IMG/VR virus record: IMGVR_UViG_3300042311_000849
Coordinates: 1 to 20,571 of that record
DNA from: a virus
Direction: 5' to 3' (one strand)
DNA: 20,571 nucleotides
Shown piece after piece: positions 1 through 6,329 of the stretch (within the stretch, counting starts at the first letter, position 1; each line of letters begins with the position of its first letter). Below the pieces are notes generated by a model. The model worked only from the letters and a program-made list of their open reading frames with translations. It did no database searches and was not told where the DNA came from. A program made the translations under genes and the position numbers.

Positions 1-111
1 GATGCGATCAAGTCGGCGGTCTACGAAAACGGTGCAGGACTCAGCGTGACCGAAGCAATCGGCGCGCTTGAGCTTGCGAAGCATGAAATCTTGAAGGAGC
101 AGGGACAGTGA
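1..111 (+). CDS. 3' end of an unidentified phage gene
   Basis: Frame 1 is open from the window edge and ends at TGA 109-111, giving the last 36 residues of a protein that starts outside the window. The tail is alpha-helical in character (GALELAKHEILKEQGQ at the end) and has no motif I recognise. The TGA overlaps the GTG start of the next gene (GTGA, 108-111), the same four-base overlap used by the following genes, which supports this as a real translated end in the same operon. Nothing can be said about its function from the visible part. Confidence 0.6.
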   Translation, partial: DAIKSAVYENGAGLSVTEAIGALELAKHEILKEQGQ

Positions 112-578
112 GCGAGCGATACGCGACGGGCCGAAGCGATAGGCAGCACGACATTTTCGAGAACGGAAAGTTCTGGATGACCGCAAGCACTCCCGAGAAA
201 GCTAGGCGCATCGCCGCCGCGCTGAACGCGCAGGACAATCCTGAGCTTGACGACACTCCTCACGAGAGTGCGGCCTATGCGCGAGGTCGCAACTATGGAT
301 TCAACGCGGCGGTGCGAGAAGTGAGCAAGATTCTCGACGGCAAAGACTCTGGCACTGGCGTTTGCAGCACTGAATGGCAGCCGACGCGAAAGCGACTTCT
401 AGCGCTGAACGCGCAGGCCGGGGTGGTGGATGACGAGGTGGCCGTCGAAAGGCTGGCGATGCACTTCAACGAAAGGCACGGCGCGCTGCCATGGAGTGAA
501 CTACTCAACGCAGCGCGCGAACTGTGGCGAGAAGATGCACGCGCCGCCCTCGCGGCGGTGAAGGGGGTGGGGTCGTGA
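108..578 (+). CDS. hypothetical protein, 156 aa
   Basis: The start is GTG 108, which overlaps the previous stop (GTGA). The product is soluble, mostly helical and Ala/Arg rich, with no signal peptide or membrane segment. I do not recognise a family. The sequence has the flavour of small early proteins in phages of beta- and gammaproteobacteria (an N-terminal RYATGRSDRQ segment, and repeated ALNAQ near residues 40 and 100). The DNA for the ALNAQ repeats is a 16-base exact direct repeat (219-234 and 402-417). Its C-terminal RAALAAVK is encoded by a 25-base stretch seen again at the end of the gene finishing at 1271. The stop overlaps the next GTG. Likely an early accessory gene; function unknown. 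Confidence 0.7.
   Translation: MSERYATGRSDRQHDIFENGKFWMTASTPEKARRIAAALNAQDNPELDDTPHESAAYARGRNYGFNAAVREVSKILDGKDSGTGVCSTEWQPTRKRLLALNAQAGVVDDEVAVERLAMHFNERHGALPWSELLNAARELWREDARAALAAVKGVGS
540..564 (+). repeat. 25-base direct repeat, copy A (pairs with 1230-1254)
   Basis: Bases 540-564 and 1230-1254 match except for one position (T559 against C1249). Both copies lie in frame at the 3' ends of otherwise unrelated genes and encode RAALAA(V/A)K. Each copy also contains an inverted repeat, GCCGCC-CTCGC-GGCGG(C/T), able to form a six-pair hairpin. Confidence 0.8.
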
Positions 579-754
579 TCGCCTACCTCGTTCGCCGTCG
601 ATTCAACATGATCGACGCGCTTGGCCTTATCTGGATTGCGCTGGCATTCCACGACCGCAACTGGCTTGGCATGGCCGTCGTTGCGGTCACGTTCCCCATC
701 CTGTCTGTGCTTGCAGAACGCTCGCTGCCCGAGCCGCCGAAGGTGAAGCCGTGA
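575..754 (+). CDS. small membrane protein, 59 aa
   Basis: The reading frame is open further upstream, but GTG 575 is chosen because it forms the same GTGA overlap with the preceding stop (576-578) as the neighbouring genes and removes an Arg-rich leader that is only the out-of-frame copy of the previous gene. The product starts with a basic segment (YLVRRRFN), then has a hydrophobic stretch at about residues 12-25 and a second at about 29-45, and ends in a Pro/Lys tail. That is the profile of a small inner-membrane protein with one or two membrane spans. No family is recognised. The gene ends in a GTGA overlap with the next gene. Confidence 0.6.
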   Translation: MIAYLVRRRFNMIDALGLIWIALAFHDRNWLGMAVVAVTFPILSVLAERSLPEPPKVKP

Positions 755-960
755 CCGTGATCGTATGCACGTATGACAACCCCGCGACTTGGATGCGGGA
801 GTGCTGGCAGGACGGAAAAATGATCTGCGCTTACAGCTTTGAAATCCTGAACGCAAAGCCGCCGATCCCGGCCCATGCTTTTTTCTTCGGGGCAAACGTT
901 GGCATCGTGCAGGAAGGACGGGTGTGGGGAAATCCGAAAGCGATGGAGGTGAAGTCGTGA
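751..960 (+). CDS. hypothetical protein, 69 aa
   Basis: The start is GTG 751 overlapping the previous TGA, and the gene ends in TGA 958-960, which overlaps the next GTG. The product is a small soluble protein containing Cys and aromatic residues (VIVCTYDNPATWMRECWQDG in the first third) and no recognisable domain. It probably belongs to the same early operon as its neighbours. The coding call rests mainly on the unbroken series of four-base overlaps and on the lack of a better frame here. Function unknown. Confidence 0.55.
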   Translation: MTVIVCTYDNPATWMRECWQDGKMICAYSFEILNAKPPIPAHAFFFGANVGIVQEGRVWGNPKAMEVKS

Positions 961-1271
961 AGCCGCTGACGAGGTACATGCCCGGCAAAAGCTACACGGG
1001 CGACGCATACATGACGGAGCAGAACGACGGCCAGTGGTACGCCAAGGACGAAGCCGACGCCCGCTTTGCCGACCTTGAGGCCGAGCGCGACACGGCGCGG
1101 GCGGATGCGGAGAGGTTGCGCGAGGTTCTGAAAAACGTCGAATGGTGCCAGCCGACTAGCAATTCGACGGCATCCTGCCCTAGCTGCGAACACATGTTTC
1201 ACTGGGGCCATGCGGAAGGGTGCGAATTGCGCGCCGCCCTCGCGGCGGCGAAGGAGAAGGATCGTGGCTGA
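957..1271 (+). CDS. hypothetical protein with coiled coil and Cys/His cluster, 104 aa
   Basis: GTG 957 is preferred over upstream in-frame starts because it gives the GTGA overlap seen throughout this stretch. Residues about 37-62 form a charged heptad-like helix (DLEAERDTARADAERLREVL), suggesting a short coiled coil. A CPSC pair at about residues 75-78 is followed by His residues and Cys (HMFHWGHAEGC), a plausible zinc-binding site. The C-terminal RAALAAAK repeats the tail of the 108-578 protein at both DNA and protein level. Proteins of this coiled-coil plus Cys-cluster type are common in phage early regions, but their role is not known to me. Confidence 0.6.
   Translation: MKPLTRYMPGKSYTGDAYMTEQNDGQWYAKDEADARFADLEAERDTARADAERLREVLKNVEWCQPTSNSTASCPSCEHMFHWGHAEGCELRAALAAAKEKDRG
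1230..1254 (+). repeat. 25-base direct repeat, copy B (pairs with 540-564)
   Basis: This is the second copy of the repeat at 540-564, with one mismatch and in the same codon phase. Here the internal inverted repeat GCCGCC-CTCGC-GGCGGC is perfect. It lies at the 3' end of the gene that stops at 1271. Confidence 0.8.
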
Positions 1272-1458
1272 GCGATTCAGACCAAACAAACAGGTGCGAC
1301 AAGCCGAAAGGCAGCGTCGATTGATTGCGCAGGGAGTAGCAAACGGGCTGAAGCTCTCAGCAATCGCAAAGCTCTACGACATTAGCTACCCGCATGTGAA
1401 ATTGGTAGCTGAGCAAATCAAAGCTGAGCAAGCCCAACCGCCGAAGGAAGAATCGTGA
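1264..1458 (+). CDS. small putative HTH DNA-binding protein, 64 aa
   Basis: The start is GTG 1264, eight bases inside the previous gene; a further-upstream start would only extend into that gene. After a basic N-terminus (FRPNKQVRQAERQRR), residues about 20-50 read like a helix-turn-helix of the resolvase/sigma-70 region 4 type: a helix (LIAQGVANG), then LSAIAKLYDIS, a turn, then a recognition-like helix YPHVKLVAEQI. The size suits a single HTH domain. It could be a small transcription regulator of the phage early region; target and partner cannot be seen. It ends in the GTGA overlap that starts the next gene. Confidence 0.55.
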   Translation: MAERFRPNKQVRQAERQRRLIAQGVANGLKLSAIAKLYDISYPHVKLVAEQIKAEQAQPPKEES

Positions 1459-1586
1459 ACAGTAACTACACGCTGTTAGACCGCCTGCAGATATGTGCGT
1501 CTTTGATGTTCCTGTCTGTGTGTGCGCTGGTTATCCCGCACTACGTTACAACCCAGCTATTCGAGAAAAACAAGAAAACGCCATGA
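1455..1586 (+). CDS. small single-span membrane protein, 43 aa
   Basis: A short gene in the frame GTG 1455 to TGA 1584-1586. The start overlaps the preceding stop as GTGA, and the stop overlaps the next start as ATGA (1583-1586), so it fills the gap between two genes exactly, which is the main support. The product has a short polar N-terminus, a hydrophobic segment at about residues 10-28 (LQICASLMFLSVCALVIP) and a basic C-terminus (FEKNKKTP), as expected for a single-span inner-membrane peptide. It could be a small phage membrane effector or a spanin- or holin-like peptide. No family is recognised. Confidence 0.55.
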   Translation: MNSNYTLLDRLQICASLMFLSVCALVIPHYVTTQLFEKNKKTP

Positions 1587-2527
1587 AGCCGATGACCAAA
1601 CAAGAATGGCTCGAAGCCTTCATCAAGCGAGCGGGCTTCTCATACGGTTGGGAGAACCTTGAATCCTGGGCACGACGTATGGCTGAACAAGCCTACGAAG
1701 AGCACTCTGCTATTGCGGAGCTCCAAGCTCGCCTGCACCTAAGCGAGAACGACAACCGCAATCTGCGCGCGGGGGCCAAGAAGCATCAAAAGCGAGCACG
1801 TCAGAACTGGCAAGCTAAGCTTGCGATGAAGCGTGAGCGTGATGCTGCAACCAAGTGGTTCGGTGAAGTCATGGCCATCATGCACGCTGACGGTGGTCAT
1901 TACCTGGCTAAGCACGGAGCAGAGAAAGCTGCGCTCGATGCTGTTACCAAGTACCACGAGCTGCATTTCGAACTCAATCAAGCATTGAAGGGCCGCATGA
2001 ACATTTGCATCCCTACTGATGCGATGGAACAAGAGTTCGCCAATCACTACCGTCGAGGACTTGAAGACGGACGTAAGCAGATTCCTGAAAGCTTGCTGGA
2101 AATCGCTCGTCGTCTGGCGGCTGACCGCAAGAAGAACAACCACTTCACCGCCGATCCGATCTACACAGTCCAACGTGAGTCACGCATCTACCACGTCAGC
2201 GAAGACGATGCGGACGGCTTTGTCTGGATCGAAGATGGCGAGCGATGCCCCGAAGATTTTGCTGCTCGCCTCGAACGTCGATACAAGCGTGACTGGCAAA
2301 TCCCTGATCGCTTCTACCGCTGTGGCTACATCATCCGTTGGGAATTCGTGGATGCCTATCTCAGCTACGACGCAGCGAAAGAACGTGTCGAGTACGAGAA
2401 CCGCAAGCACAACGGTCTGCATCGCACTTACGTCGAAAGCGGCTGCCGGAACCATGAATGGAAAGCTCTCCAAGCTTGGCTTCTGCAGATCGCTGCCCAA
2501 CAAACACCGAAGAAGGAACCAACATGA
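1583..2527 (+). CDS. hypothetical protein, 314 aa, helical
   Basis: ATG 1583 gives an ATGA overlap with the preceding small gene. An upstream in-frame ATG (1493) would lie inside that gene and add a Cys-rich leader, so it was rejected. The product starts MKPMTKQEWLEAF. Residues about 45-90 form a basic, heptad-rich helix, likely a coiled coil. The middle (about 130-190) is helical and the C-terminal third is rich in Tyr, Trp and charged residues. No catalytic motif, membrane span or signal peptide is apparent and I do not recognise the family. A good AAGGA Shine-Dalgarno for the next gene lies at its 3' end. Its size makes it one of the larger unknowns of the left half. Confidence 0.75.
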   Translation: MKPMTKQEWLEAFIKRAGFSYGWENLESWARRMAEQAYEEHSAIAELQARLHLSENDNRNLRAGAKKHQKRARQNWQAKLAMKRERDAATKWFGEVMAIMHADGGHYLAKHGAEKAALDAVTKYHELHFELNQALKGRMNICIPTDAMEQEFANHYRRGLEDGRKQIPESLLEIARRLAADRKKNNHFTADPIYTVQRESRIYHVSEDDADGFVWIEDGERCPEDFAARLERRYKRDWQIPDRFYRCGYIIRWEFVDAYLSYDAAKERVEYENRKHNGLHRTYVESGCRNHEWKALQAWLLQIAAQQTPKKEPT

Positions 2528-2829
2528 AAAGCACCATCTACTCCGATGATCGCATCGACAACCAGTTCCATGAATTCGGTGAGTCGAATGGGCCGCGTTA
2601 CTGGGTCATGTTCATCGACAAAGACGGCGACGAGACTCCGCTGGCTTTCAGTTCGAAAGACATCGCTGACGCCGCCGATCGAGGCAGCAAAGAGATCCGC
2701 GATAAGCAGATCTTCGTGGAAGCGTACAACGGACGCAGGCGTGTGAAAGACACTCTGCACATCCTGGTTCTGCTCATCCTGTTCGCAGTGTTCGCCGGCA
2801 CCATGGCGCAGCTTCTGAGTACCAACTAA
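2524..2829 (+). CDS. C-terminal membrane-anchored protein, 101 aa
   Basis: The start is ATG 2524 with AAGGA a few bases upstream, overlapping the previous TGA by four bases. Residues 1-75 are soluble and charged (MFIDKDGDETPLAF in the middle). Residues about 78-96 are strongly hydrophobic (LHILVLLILFAVFAGTM) and are followed only by a short AQLLSTN tail, which gives a tail-anchored topology with the bulk of the protein in the cytoplasm. No family is recognised. Such small tail-anchored proteins in phage early regions can be host-takeover or superinfection factors, but that is only a possibility here. Confidence 0.7.
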   Translation: MKSTIYSDDRIDNQFHEFGESNGPRYWVMFIDKDGDETPLAFSSKDIADAADRGSKEIRDKQIFVEAYNGRRRVKDTLHILVLLILFAVFAGTMAQLLSTN

Positions 2830-2840
2830 GGAGCCAGCCC

Positions 2841-3083
2841 ATGGGCGAGATGGCCGACATGCTCACCGAGCAGTACGACGATGACTGGGAGCATGAGCAA
2901 GACGATCGAGCAGAAGGTGTTCGCTGCAAATACTGTGGCCGTCATGGCTTCCAGTGGAGCAAGACCGAGTTCGGTTGGCGTCTCATGGCTCCCCGCACCG
3001 GGGAACTGCATACCTGCAAGAAACATCCGCGATACGCAAAGGAGCAAGAGCATGTCCCGCAAGCTCCAAACCTATTCGGATGA
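2841..3083 (+). CDS. small zinc-finger-like protein, 80 aa
   Basis: ATG 2841 follows TAAGGAG with normal spacing. The N-terminus is very acidic (EQYDDDWEHEQDDRAEG), followed by CKYCGRHGFQW at about residues 29-39 and a later C-K-K-H (HTCKKH, about residues 57-62). The CxxC plus CxxH pattern with about 24 residues between is typical of a single zinc-ribbon or knuckle. Phage proteins with this short Cys pair, an aromatic patch and a second Cys/His pair are widespread, with no assigned role that I know. It overlaps the next gene by 32 bases. Confidence 0.65.
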   Translation: MGEMADMLTEQYDDDWEHEQDDRAEGVRCKYCGRHGFQWSKTEFGWRLMAPRTGELHTCKKHPRYAKEQEHVPQAPNLFG

Positions 3084-3261
3084 GTGGTACATCGAGTGGA
3101 ATCAGCCATCTTCCCGCATGGTGAAAGACCCAGGCGGGGAGTGGTATTCCAAAGAAGAGGTCGATGCTGAGATCCAAGATCTCCAGAAGGAGATCGCTCA
3201 GCTCAAACGTCAACAAAAGCGGTACGTGCGTAAAGTTCGACGCATCCGTAACCGCATCTAA
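3052..3261 (+). CDS. small basic coiled-coil protein, 69 aa
   Basis: The start is ATG 3052 with AAAGGAG upstream inside the 3' end of the preceding gene; the longer frame upstream only shadows that gene. The first 30 residues are aromatic and polar (DEWYIEWNQPSSRMV). Residues about 33-60 form a heptad-rich helix (VDAEIQDLQKEIAQLKRQQK), and the end is highly basic (RYVRKVRRIRNRI). This suggests a small dimeric coiled-coil protein able to bind nucleic acid or an acidic partner. No family is recognised. Confidence 0.6.
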   Translation: MSRKLQTYSDEWYIEWNQPSSRMVKDPGGEWYSKEEVDAEIQDLQKEIAQLKRQQKRYVRKVRRIRNRI

Positions 3262-3283
3262 AACAACTACGAGGAGAGTCATC

Positions 3284-3574
3284 ATGATGATGGGTATTAC
3301 GATGTTCATCAGCTTGCTGTTTCTGGCTAGCTGGATTCCTGCCGAATGGAAGCGCCGTCTGGTCGGCTTCGGTTTCGCTACCGACATTGCGGTACACGTC
3401 ATCCTGCAGACGCTCTTCGGAGGTGATGCAGAAGGTCGTGTCGGTATGCTGTTTGCCGGTGTGTTGTTCAACTGCGCTATGCACCTCTACCGCAAGCTGT
3501 TCGGTTACGAGACGCTTTCTGGCGACATGGACTGGGTGCGTCATCCCGGCATGTTCAATAAGGGGACAAGTTAA
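3284..3574 (+). CDS. small integral membrane protein, 96 aa
   Basis: ATG 3284 has a strong AGGAGA ribosome site. Two further ATGs follow at once, so the exact start is uncertain by two codons. A hydrophobic segment at about residues 4-18 (GITMFISLLFLASWIP) is followed by a conserved-looking WKRRLVGFGFATD segment and a second and third hydrophobic stretch (IAVHVILQTLFGG; VGMLFAGVLFNCAMHLY). The likely fold is a two- or three-span inner-membrane protein with a basic cytoplasmic loop. I believe similar small proteins occur in other phages, but no function is known to me. Its TAA overlaps the next ATG (TAATG). Confidence 0.7.
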   Translation: MMMGITMFISLLFLASWIPAEWKRRLVGFGFATDIAVHVILQTLFGGDAEGRVGMLFAGVLFNCAMHLYRKLFGYETLSGDMDWVRHPGMFNKGTS

Positions 3575-3801
3575 TGCTCGAACGCATCCGCGTCCTCTGC
3601 TTCTTCCTGGATCTCGCTGTCGCGGCGTTTCGCCGCCCTGATGAAACCACAACGATCCTGCACAACGCGATCCAGGAAGAACAACAGCGCAAAGTCTACG
3701 AGCTCAGGGAGCGGGTGGCTGCGCACGTAGCCAATGAGCGCCGCAAGTATCGCGGACAGAAGCTCATTCGTGCCGTCGAGTCTTCGGAGAAAGACCCGTG
3801 A
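3574..3801 (+). CDS. hypothetical protein, 75 aa
   Basis: ATG 3574 shares its A with the preceding TAA (translationally coupled). The first 20 residues are moderately hydrophobic (IRVLCFFLDLAVAAF) and could be an amphipathic or membrane-associated helix. The rest is a long charged helix (about residues 30-70) with no recognised motif. Its TGA overlaps the GTG of the next gene by four bases. Probably a partner of the small membrane protein just upstream, based only on the coupling. Function unknown. Confidence 0.6.
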   Translation: MLERIRVLCFFLDLAVAAFRRPDETTTILHNAIQEEQQRKVYELRERVAAHVANERRKYRGQKLIRAVESSEKDP

Positions 3802-4412
3802 GAAAGCCCAAGAAATACAAAGTCAACCAGCAGTGGTACACACTGCAGGAAGTAGCCGCGAAGCTCAACATCAAAGAGTCCACAGCAAGCAAGCGTCTCT
3901 CTGACACAGATCAACCATGGACATGGGGCAATCTTCGTCGTGAGCGATACAAGCCCGCTCCTGCCAAGTACCGCATCGACAACAAGATCTACTCCATCCA
4001 AGAAGTCGCTAAGGAACTGAAGCTCACGATCGATGCTGCTCGTGGTCGTATCTACCAGCGACTCGAATCCTACGGCGTACTTACCTGGCACAACCTTCGA
4101 GCCAACAAGCGAGGCTCTGGGATGGTGCTTGCAAAACTGGTTGGCGATAAGCCAGCTTCCTCAATCATCCGCCATCATCTGAACAAGCAGATCAAAAGCA
4201 TTGCTCAGTTGGGTCGTTTGATTGGTGTCACCAATCCCGAATACATGCGTCGCATCACTGCGGGTGAGCGAACACTTACGCCAGAAATGGCTGAGCGTAT
4301 TGCTGAAGCCCTCATGCTCGATGACGATGAAACCAATGACTTCTACCTAGCCGGCGCACGACAAGCCGGTTGGAAAATCCGCAAAGGAAACAGCAATGCC
4401 GGTCAAGATTAA
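3798..4412 (+). CDS. putative DNA-binding regulator with duplicated HTH-like module, 204 aa
   Basis: GTG 3798 overlaps the previous stop (GTGA). The first 100 residues hold two copies of a ~45-residue module: KYKVNQQWYTLQEVAAKL and KYRIDNKIYSIQEVAKEL, each followed by a second helix and ending in WTWGNLR or LTWHNLR. The Y(S/T)xQEVAxxL core looks like the first helices of a MerR/excisionase-type HTH. Residues about 130-195 look like a separate XRE-type HTH (SIAQLGRLIGVTNPEYMRRI, then LTPEMAERIAEALML). The most likely role is a site-specific DNA-binding regulator of early genes. The dUTPase gene starts within its 3' end (17-base overlap). The family assignment is by pattern only. Confidence 0.65.
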   Translation: MRKPKKYKVNQQWYTLQEVAAKLNIKESTASKRLSDTDQPWTWGNLRRERYKPAPAKYRIDNKIYSIQEVAKELKLTIDAARGRIYQRLESYGVLTWHNLRANKRGSGMVLAKLVGDKPASSIIRHHLNKQIKSIAQLGRLIGVTNPEYMRRITAGERTLTPEMAERIAEALMLDDDETNDFYLAGARQAGWKIRKGNSNAGQD

Positions 4413-4869
4413 GTTCAAAAAGCTTCACCCCGACGCCAAGATCCCCACGAAAGCCACTTCCGGCTCCGCTGGGTTCGATGTCTATGGAGTCCGCACTTTC
4501 ATGTTGGGCAATCGCATCCACGTCTTCACTGGACTCGCTGTGGCGTTTCCGAAAGATTGGATGCTGCAAGCCCACGGGCGAAGTGGTCTGTCCGCTCGAT
4601 GTGGTATCTCGTTGGCCAACAACGTGGGCATCATCGATAGCGACTACCGCGGTGAGATCGTTCTCCTGTTCGACGTGAACCCCGGCATGGACGGGCTGCA
4701 CGTTGATCACACTGTCCACATGACGCGAGCCTTCGATGAGCTTGCACCAGGCAAGCGTGTTGCCCAACTCATGCTGGTTCCGGTTCCTCTCGTGGAATGG
4801 GAAGAAGTCGAAGATCTCGATGAGACTTCCCGCGGCACGGGTGGTTTCGGTAGCACCGGCACCAACTAA
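4396..4869 (+). CDS. dut: dUTP diphosphatase (dUTPase), trimeric type
   Basis: The enzyme hydrolyses dUTP to dUMP and diphosphate, keeping uracil out of DNA and feeding dTMP synthesis. The start is ATG 4396 with AAAGGA upstream. At 157 aa it fits the homotrimeric family. All five family motifs are visible in order: motif 1 AGFDVYG (~25), motif 2 GRSGLSAR (~61), motif 3 GIIDSDYRGEI (~78, with the catalytic Asp and substrate Tyr), motif 4 GKRVAQLML (~119) and the C-terminal motif 5 RGTGGFGSTG (~146). An insertion between motifs 3 and 4 (NPGMDGLHVDH region) slightly lengthens it. It fits with the dCTP deaminase-like gene at 9520, whose product would make its substrate. Confidence 0.95.
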   Translation: MPVKIKFKKLHPDAKIPTKATSGSAGFDVYGVRTFMLGNRIHVFTGLAVAFPKDWMLQAHGRSGLSARCGISLANNVGIIDSDYRGEIVLLFDVNPGMDGLHVDHTVHMTRAFDELAPGKRVAQLMLVPVPLVEWEEVEDLDETSRGTGGFGSTGTN

Positions 4870-4880
4870 GAGAGACTGCC

Positions 4881-5141
4881 ATGCGGTTCATCTACTACAA
4901 CGCCGAGTGGGAACTCATCGAAGTTCATCCCGAACAGCGGACGAATTCAGGTGTACTGCTCGGCAGCATCTCCGATCACAACTTCCGGGAAGTGAACATT
5001 CGCTTCCTGGCTCAGTCGCTCTGCAACCTCAAGAACCTTGAGCCCAAGGGTCTGCAATTCCAGATCTTTGAAGGCCCATCCATGGAGATCGATCCCGATG
5101 TCATTGAACAACCTGGGGCTGCCCCCAAGCCTTCTTCGTAA
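4881..5141 (+). CDS. hypothetical protein, 86 aa
   Basis: ATG 4881 follows a purine-rich AAGAGAGA eight or so bases upstream. The product is a small, probably alpha/beta, soluble protein beginning RFIYYNAEWELIEVHPEQR, with a Pro/Ala/Ser tail (PGAAPKPSS). No domain is recognised. Its last 44 bases overlap the start of the MoxR-type ATPase gene, so the two are probably translated in a coupled way. It could be a small accessory of the ATPase, but nothing in the sequence beyond position supports that. Confidence 0.6.
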   Translation: MRFIYYNAEWELIEVHPEQRTNSGVLLGSISDHNFREVNIRFLAQSLCNLKNLEPKGLQFQIFEGPSMEIDPDVIEQPGAAPKPSS

Positions 5142-6138
5142 GGCTGTCATCCGCTGCATGCTGGCTGGCTTGACGCCGCTCATCACGTCCAGTCCAGCCA
5201 TCGGCAAGAGCGACATCGTTCGCTCGATTGCCAACGAATACCGCATGAAGCTCATCGATCTTCGTGTGCCTCAGTGCGATGTCACTGACTTCAACGGCTT
5301 GCCGTTCCGCAACGACCATGGTCGTGCTGAGTTCCTGCCTTTCGACGTGTTTCCGCTGAAAGGAGATCCGCTTCCGGATCATCCCGATGGTGGTCAGTAC
5401 GAGGGCTGGATCCTCTTCCTGGACGAGCTTACGTCTGCGCCCAAGCATCTGCAGTCGCCGGCCTACAAACTCATCCTGGATCGTCTCGTGGGCAACCACG
5501 AGCTTCATCCGAACGTGTTGATGGTCAGTGCAGGTAATCTGACCAGTGACAACGCCATCGTCTTCGAGATGAGTACTGCTCTGCAGTCTCGCTTGATCCA
5601 TCTCGAACTGATGCTCAGCCATTCCGAGTGGACAGACTGGGCTGTGACTGAAGGTGTGGACTCTCGCATCATCAGCTTCCTGCAGTTTAAGCCGGAAATG
5701 CTCTACACGTTCAAGCCCGACCACGACGACAAAACTTTCGCTGCTCCGCGTACTTGGAACTTCGTCAGCAAGCTGATCAAGAACAAGCCCGTGAGCCAGG
5801 AAGATCTGCAGCTGTTGTCTGGTGCGGTGTCCATCGGCCCGGCACAGGAACTGATCTCGTTCATCCAGATCTTCTCCGAACTGCCCAGCATCACTCAGAT
5901 CGTGGCTGATCCGGAGAACATCCCGATCCCTCTTGAGCCGAGCATCAAGTTCGCGCTCGCCACACACATCGCAGACAAGATCGAACCGAACAACGTCACT
6001 CCGTTGGCGAAGTTCATCGAGCGTCTGCCGGTGGAATGCCGCGTCATCTGTCTGCGGCTGGTTCGTCAGCGTCGTCCTGACTTGATTCGCCATCAGGCAA
6101 TCCAGCAGGTCTTCGCTCCACTCCTCTCACGCATGTAA
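5098..6138 (+). CDS. MoxR-type AAA+ ATPase, 346 aa
   Basis: The frame extends to 5038, but ATG 5098 is chosen: GGAG lies about ten bases upstream, and MSLNNLGLPPSLLRKAV is a normal MoxR-like N-terminus. AAA+ elements: Walker A SSPAIGKS (31-38), Walker B ILFLDE (105-110), sensor 1 Asn147 in SAGN, arginine finger Arg165 in LQSRL, sensor 2 Arg218 in APRTW. Family members use ATP to remodel proteins or insert metal cofactors together with a VWA-domain partner (RavA-ViaA, NorQ-NorD, chelatase pairs). The next gene encodes just such a VWA protein. Target in this phage unknown. The alternative, a different AAA+ clade such as a clamp loader or McrB type, is less likely because of the neighbour. Confidence 0.88.
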   Translation: MSLNNLGLPPSLLRKAVIRCMLAGLTPLITSSPAIGKSDIVRSIANEYRMKLIDLRVPQCDVTDFNGLPFRNDHGRAEFLPFDVFPLKGDPLPDHPDGGQYEGWILFLDELTSAPKHLQSPAYKLILDRLVGNHELHPNVLMVSAGNLTSDNAIVFEMSTALQSRLIHLELMLSHSEWTDWAVTEGVDSRIISFLQFKPEMLYTFKPDHDDKTFAAPRTWNFVSKLIKNKPVSQEDLQLLSGAVSIGPAQELISFIQIFSELPSITQIVADPENIPIPLEPSIKFALATHIADKIEPNNVTPLAKFIERLPVECRVICLRLVRQRRPDLIRHQAIQQVFAPLLSRM

Positions 6139-6329
6139 AGCCAAGCCCTGATAGTCAGCTTCGGGATCTCCCCATCCTGTAAAGGCTATCCGTAGAAGCA
6201 ATGAAGGCCGAAGTGCCTGTTGATTTTCTGCCCCTATGGAACCCCATTGAGAACTGTTCACTCACCAAGCTCCGGACGCCCGGTAGTGAATGATGTGCAG
6301 CATTGCCCTCCGTTAACCCGAGAACCATC
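6139..6329 (+). other. noncoding gap between the MoxR and VWA genes
   Basis: This is 191 bases without a convincing gene, unusual in such a packed genome. It holds an imperfect hairpin (6257-6290, listed separately). A 30-codon open frame (6201-6293) begins with ATG but has a poor ribosome site and overlaps the hairpin, so I do not call it a gene. I see no clear sigma-70 promoter. A TTGATT at about 6221-6226 has no matching -10. The region probably carries expression signals for the VWA gene. Confidence 0.5.
6257..6290 (+). promoter_or_regulatory. imperfect hairpin upstream of the VWA gene
   Basis: TTCACT (6257-6262) and ACC (6264-6266), with C6263 bulged, pair with GGT (6282-6284) and AGTGAA (6285-6290), making nine pairs around a 15-base loop. 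No T tract follows, so it is not an intrinsic terminator. It lies 39 bases before the ATG at 6330 and could be an operator-like inverted repeat or an mRNA control element. Confidence 0.4.

Noticed and set aside
1493-1582. Upstream ATG start for the 314-aa protein
   Set aside because: It lies within the 43-codon gene and would add an unusual Cys-rich leader; the ATGA overlap at 1583 fits the local pattern.
5101-6093. Long open frame on the - strand opposite the MoxR gene
   Set aside because: It is an antisense shadow of a clear AAA+ gene, with no domain and no ribosome site.
6201-6293. 30-codon open frame between the MoxR and VWA genes
   Set aside because: It has an ATG but a poor ribosome site, its 3' part is the hairpin at 6257-6290, and a frame of this length is expected by chance.
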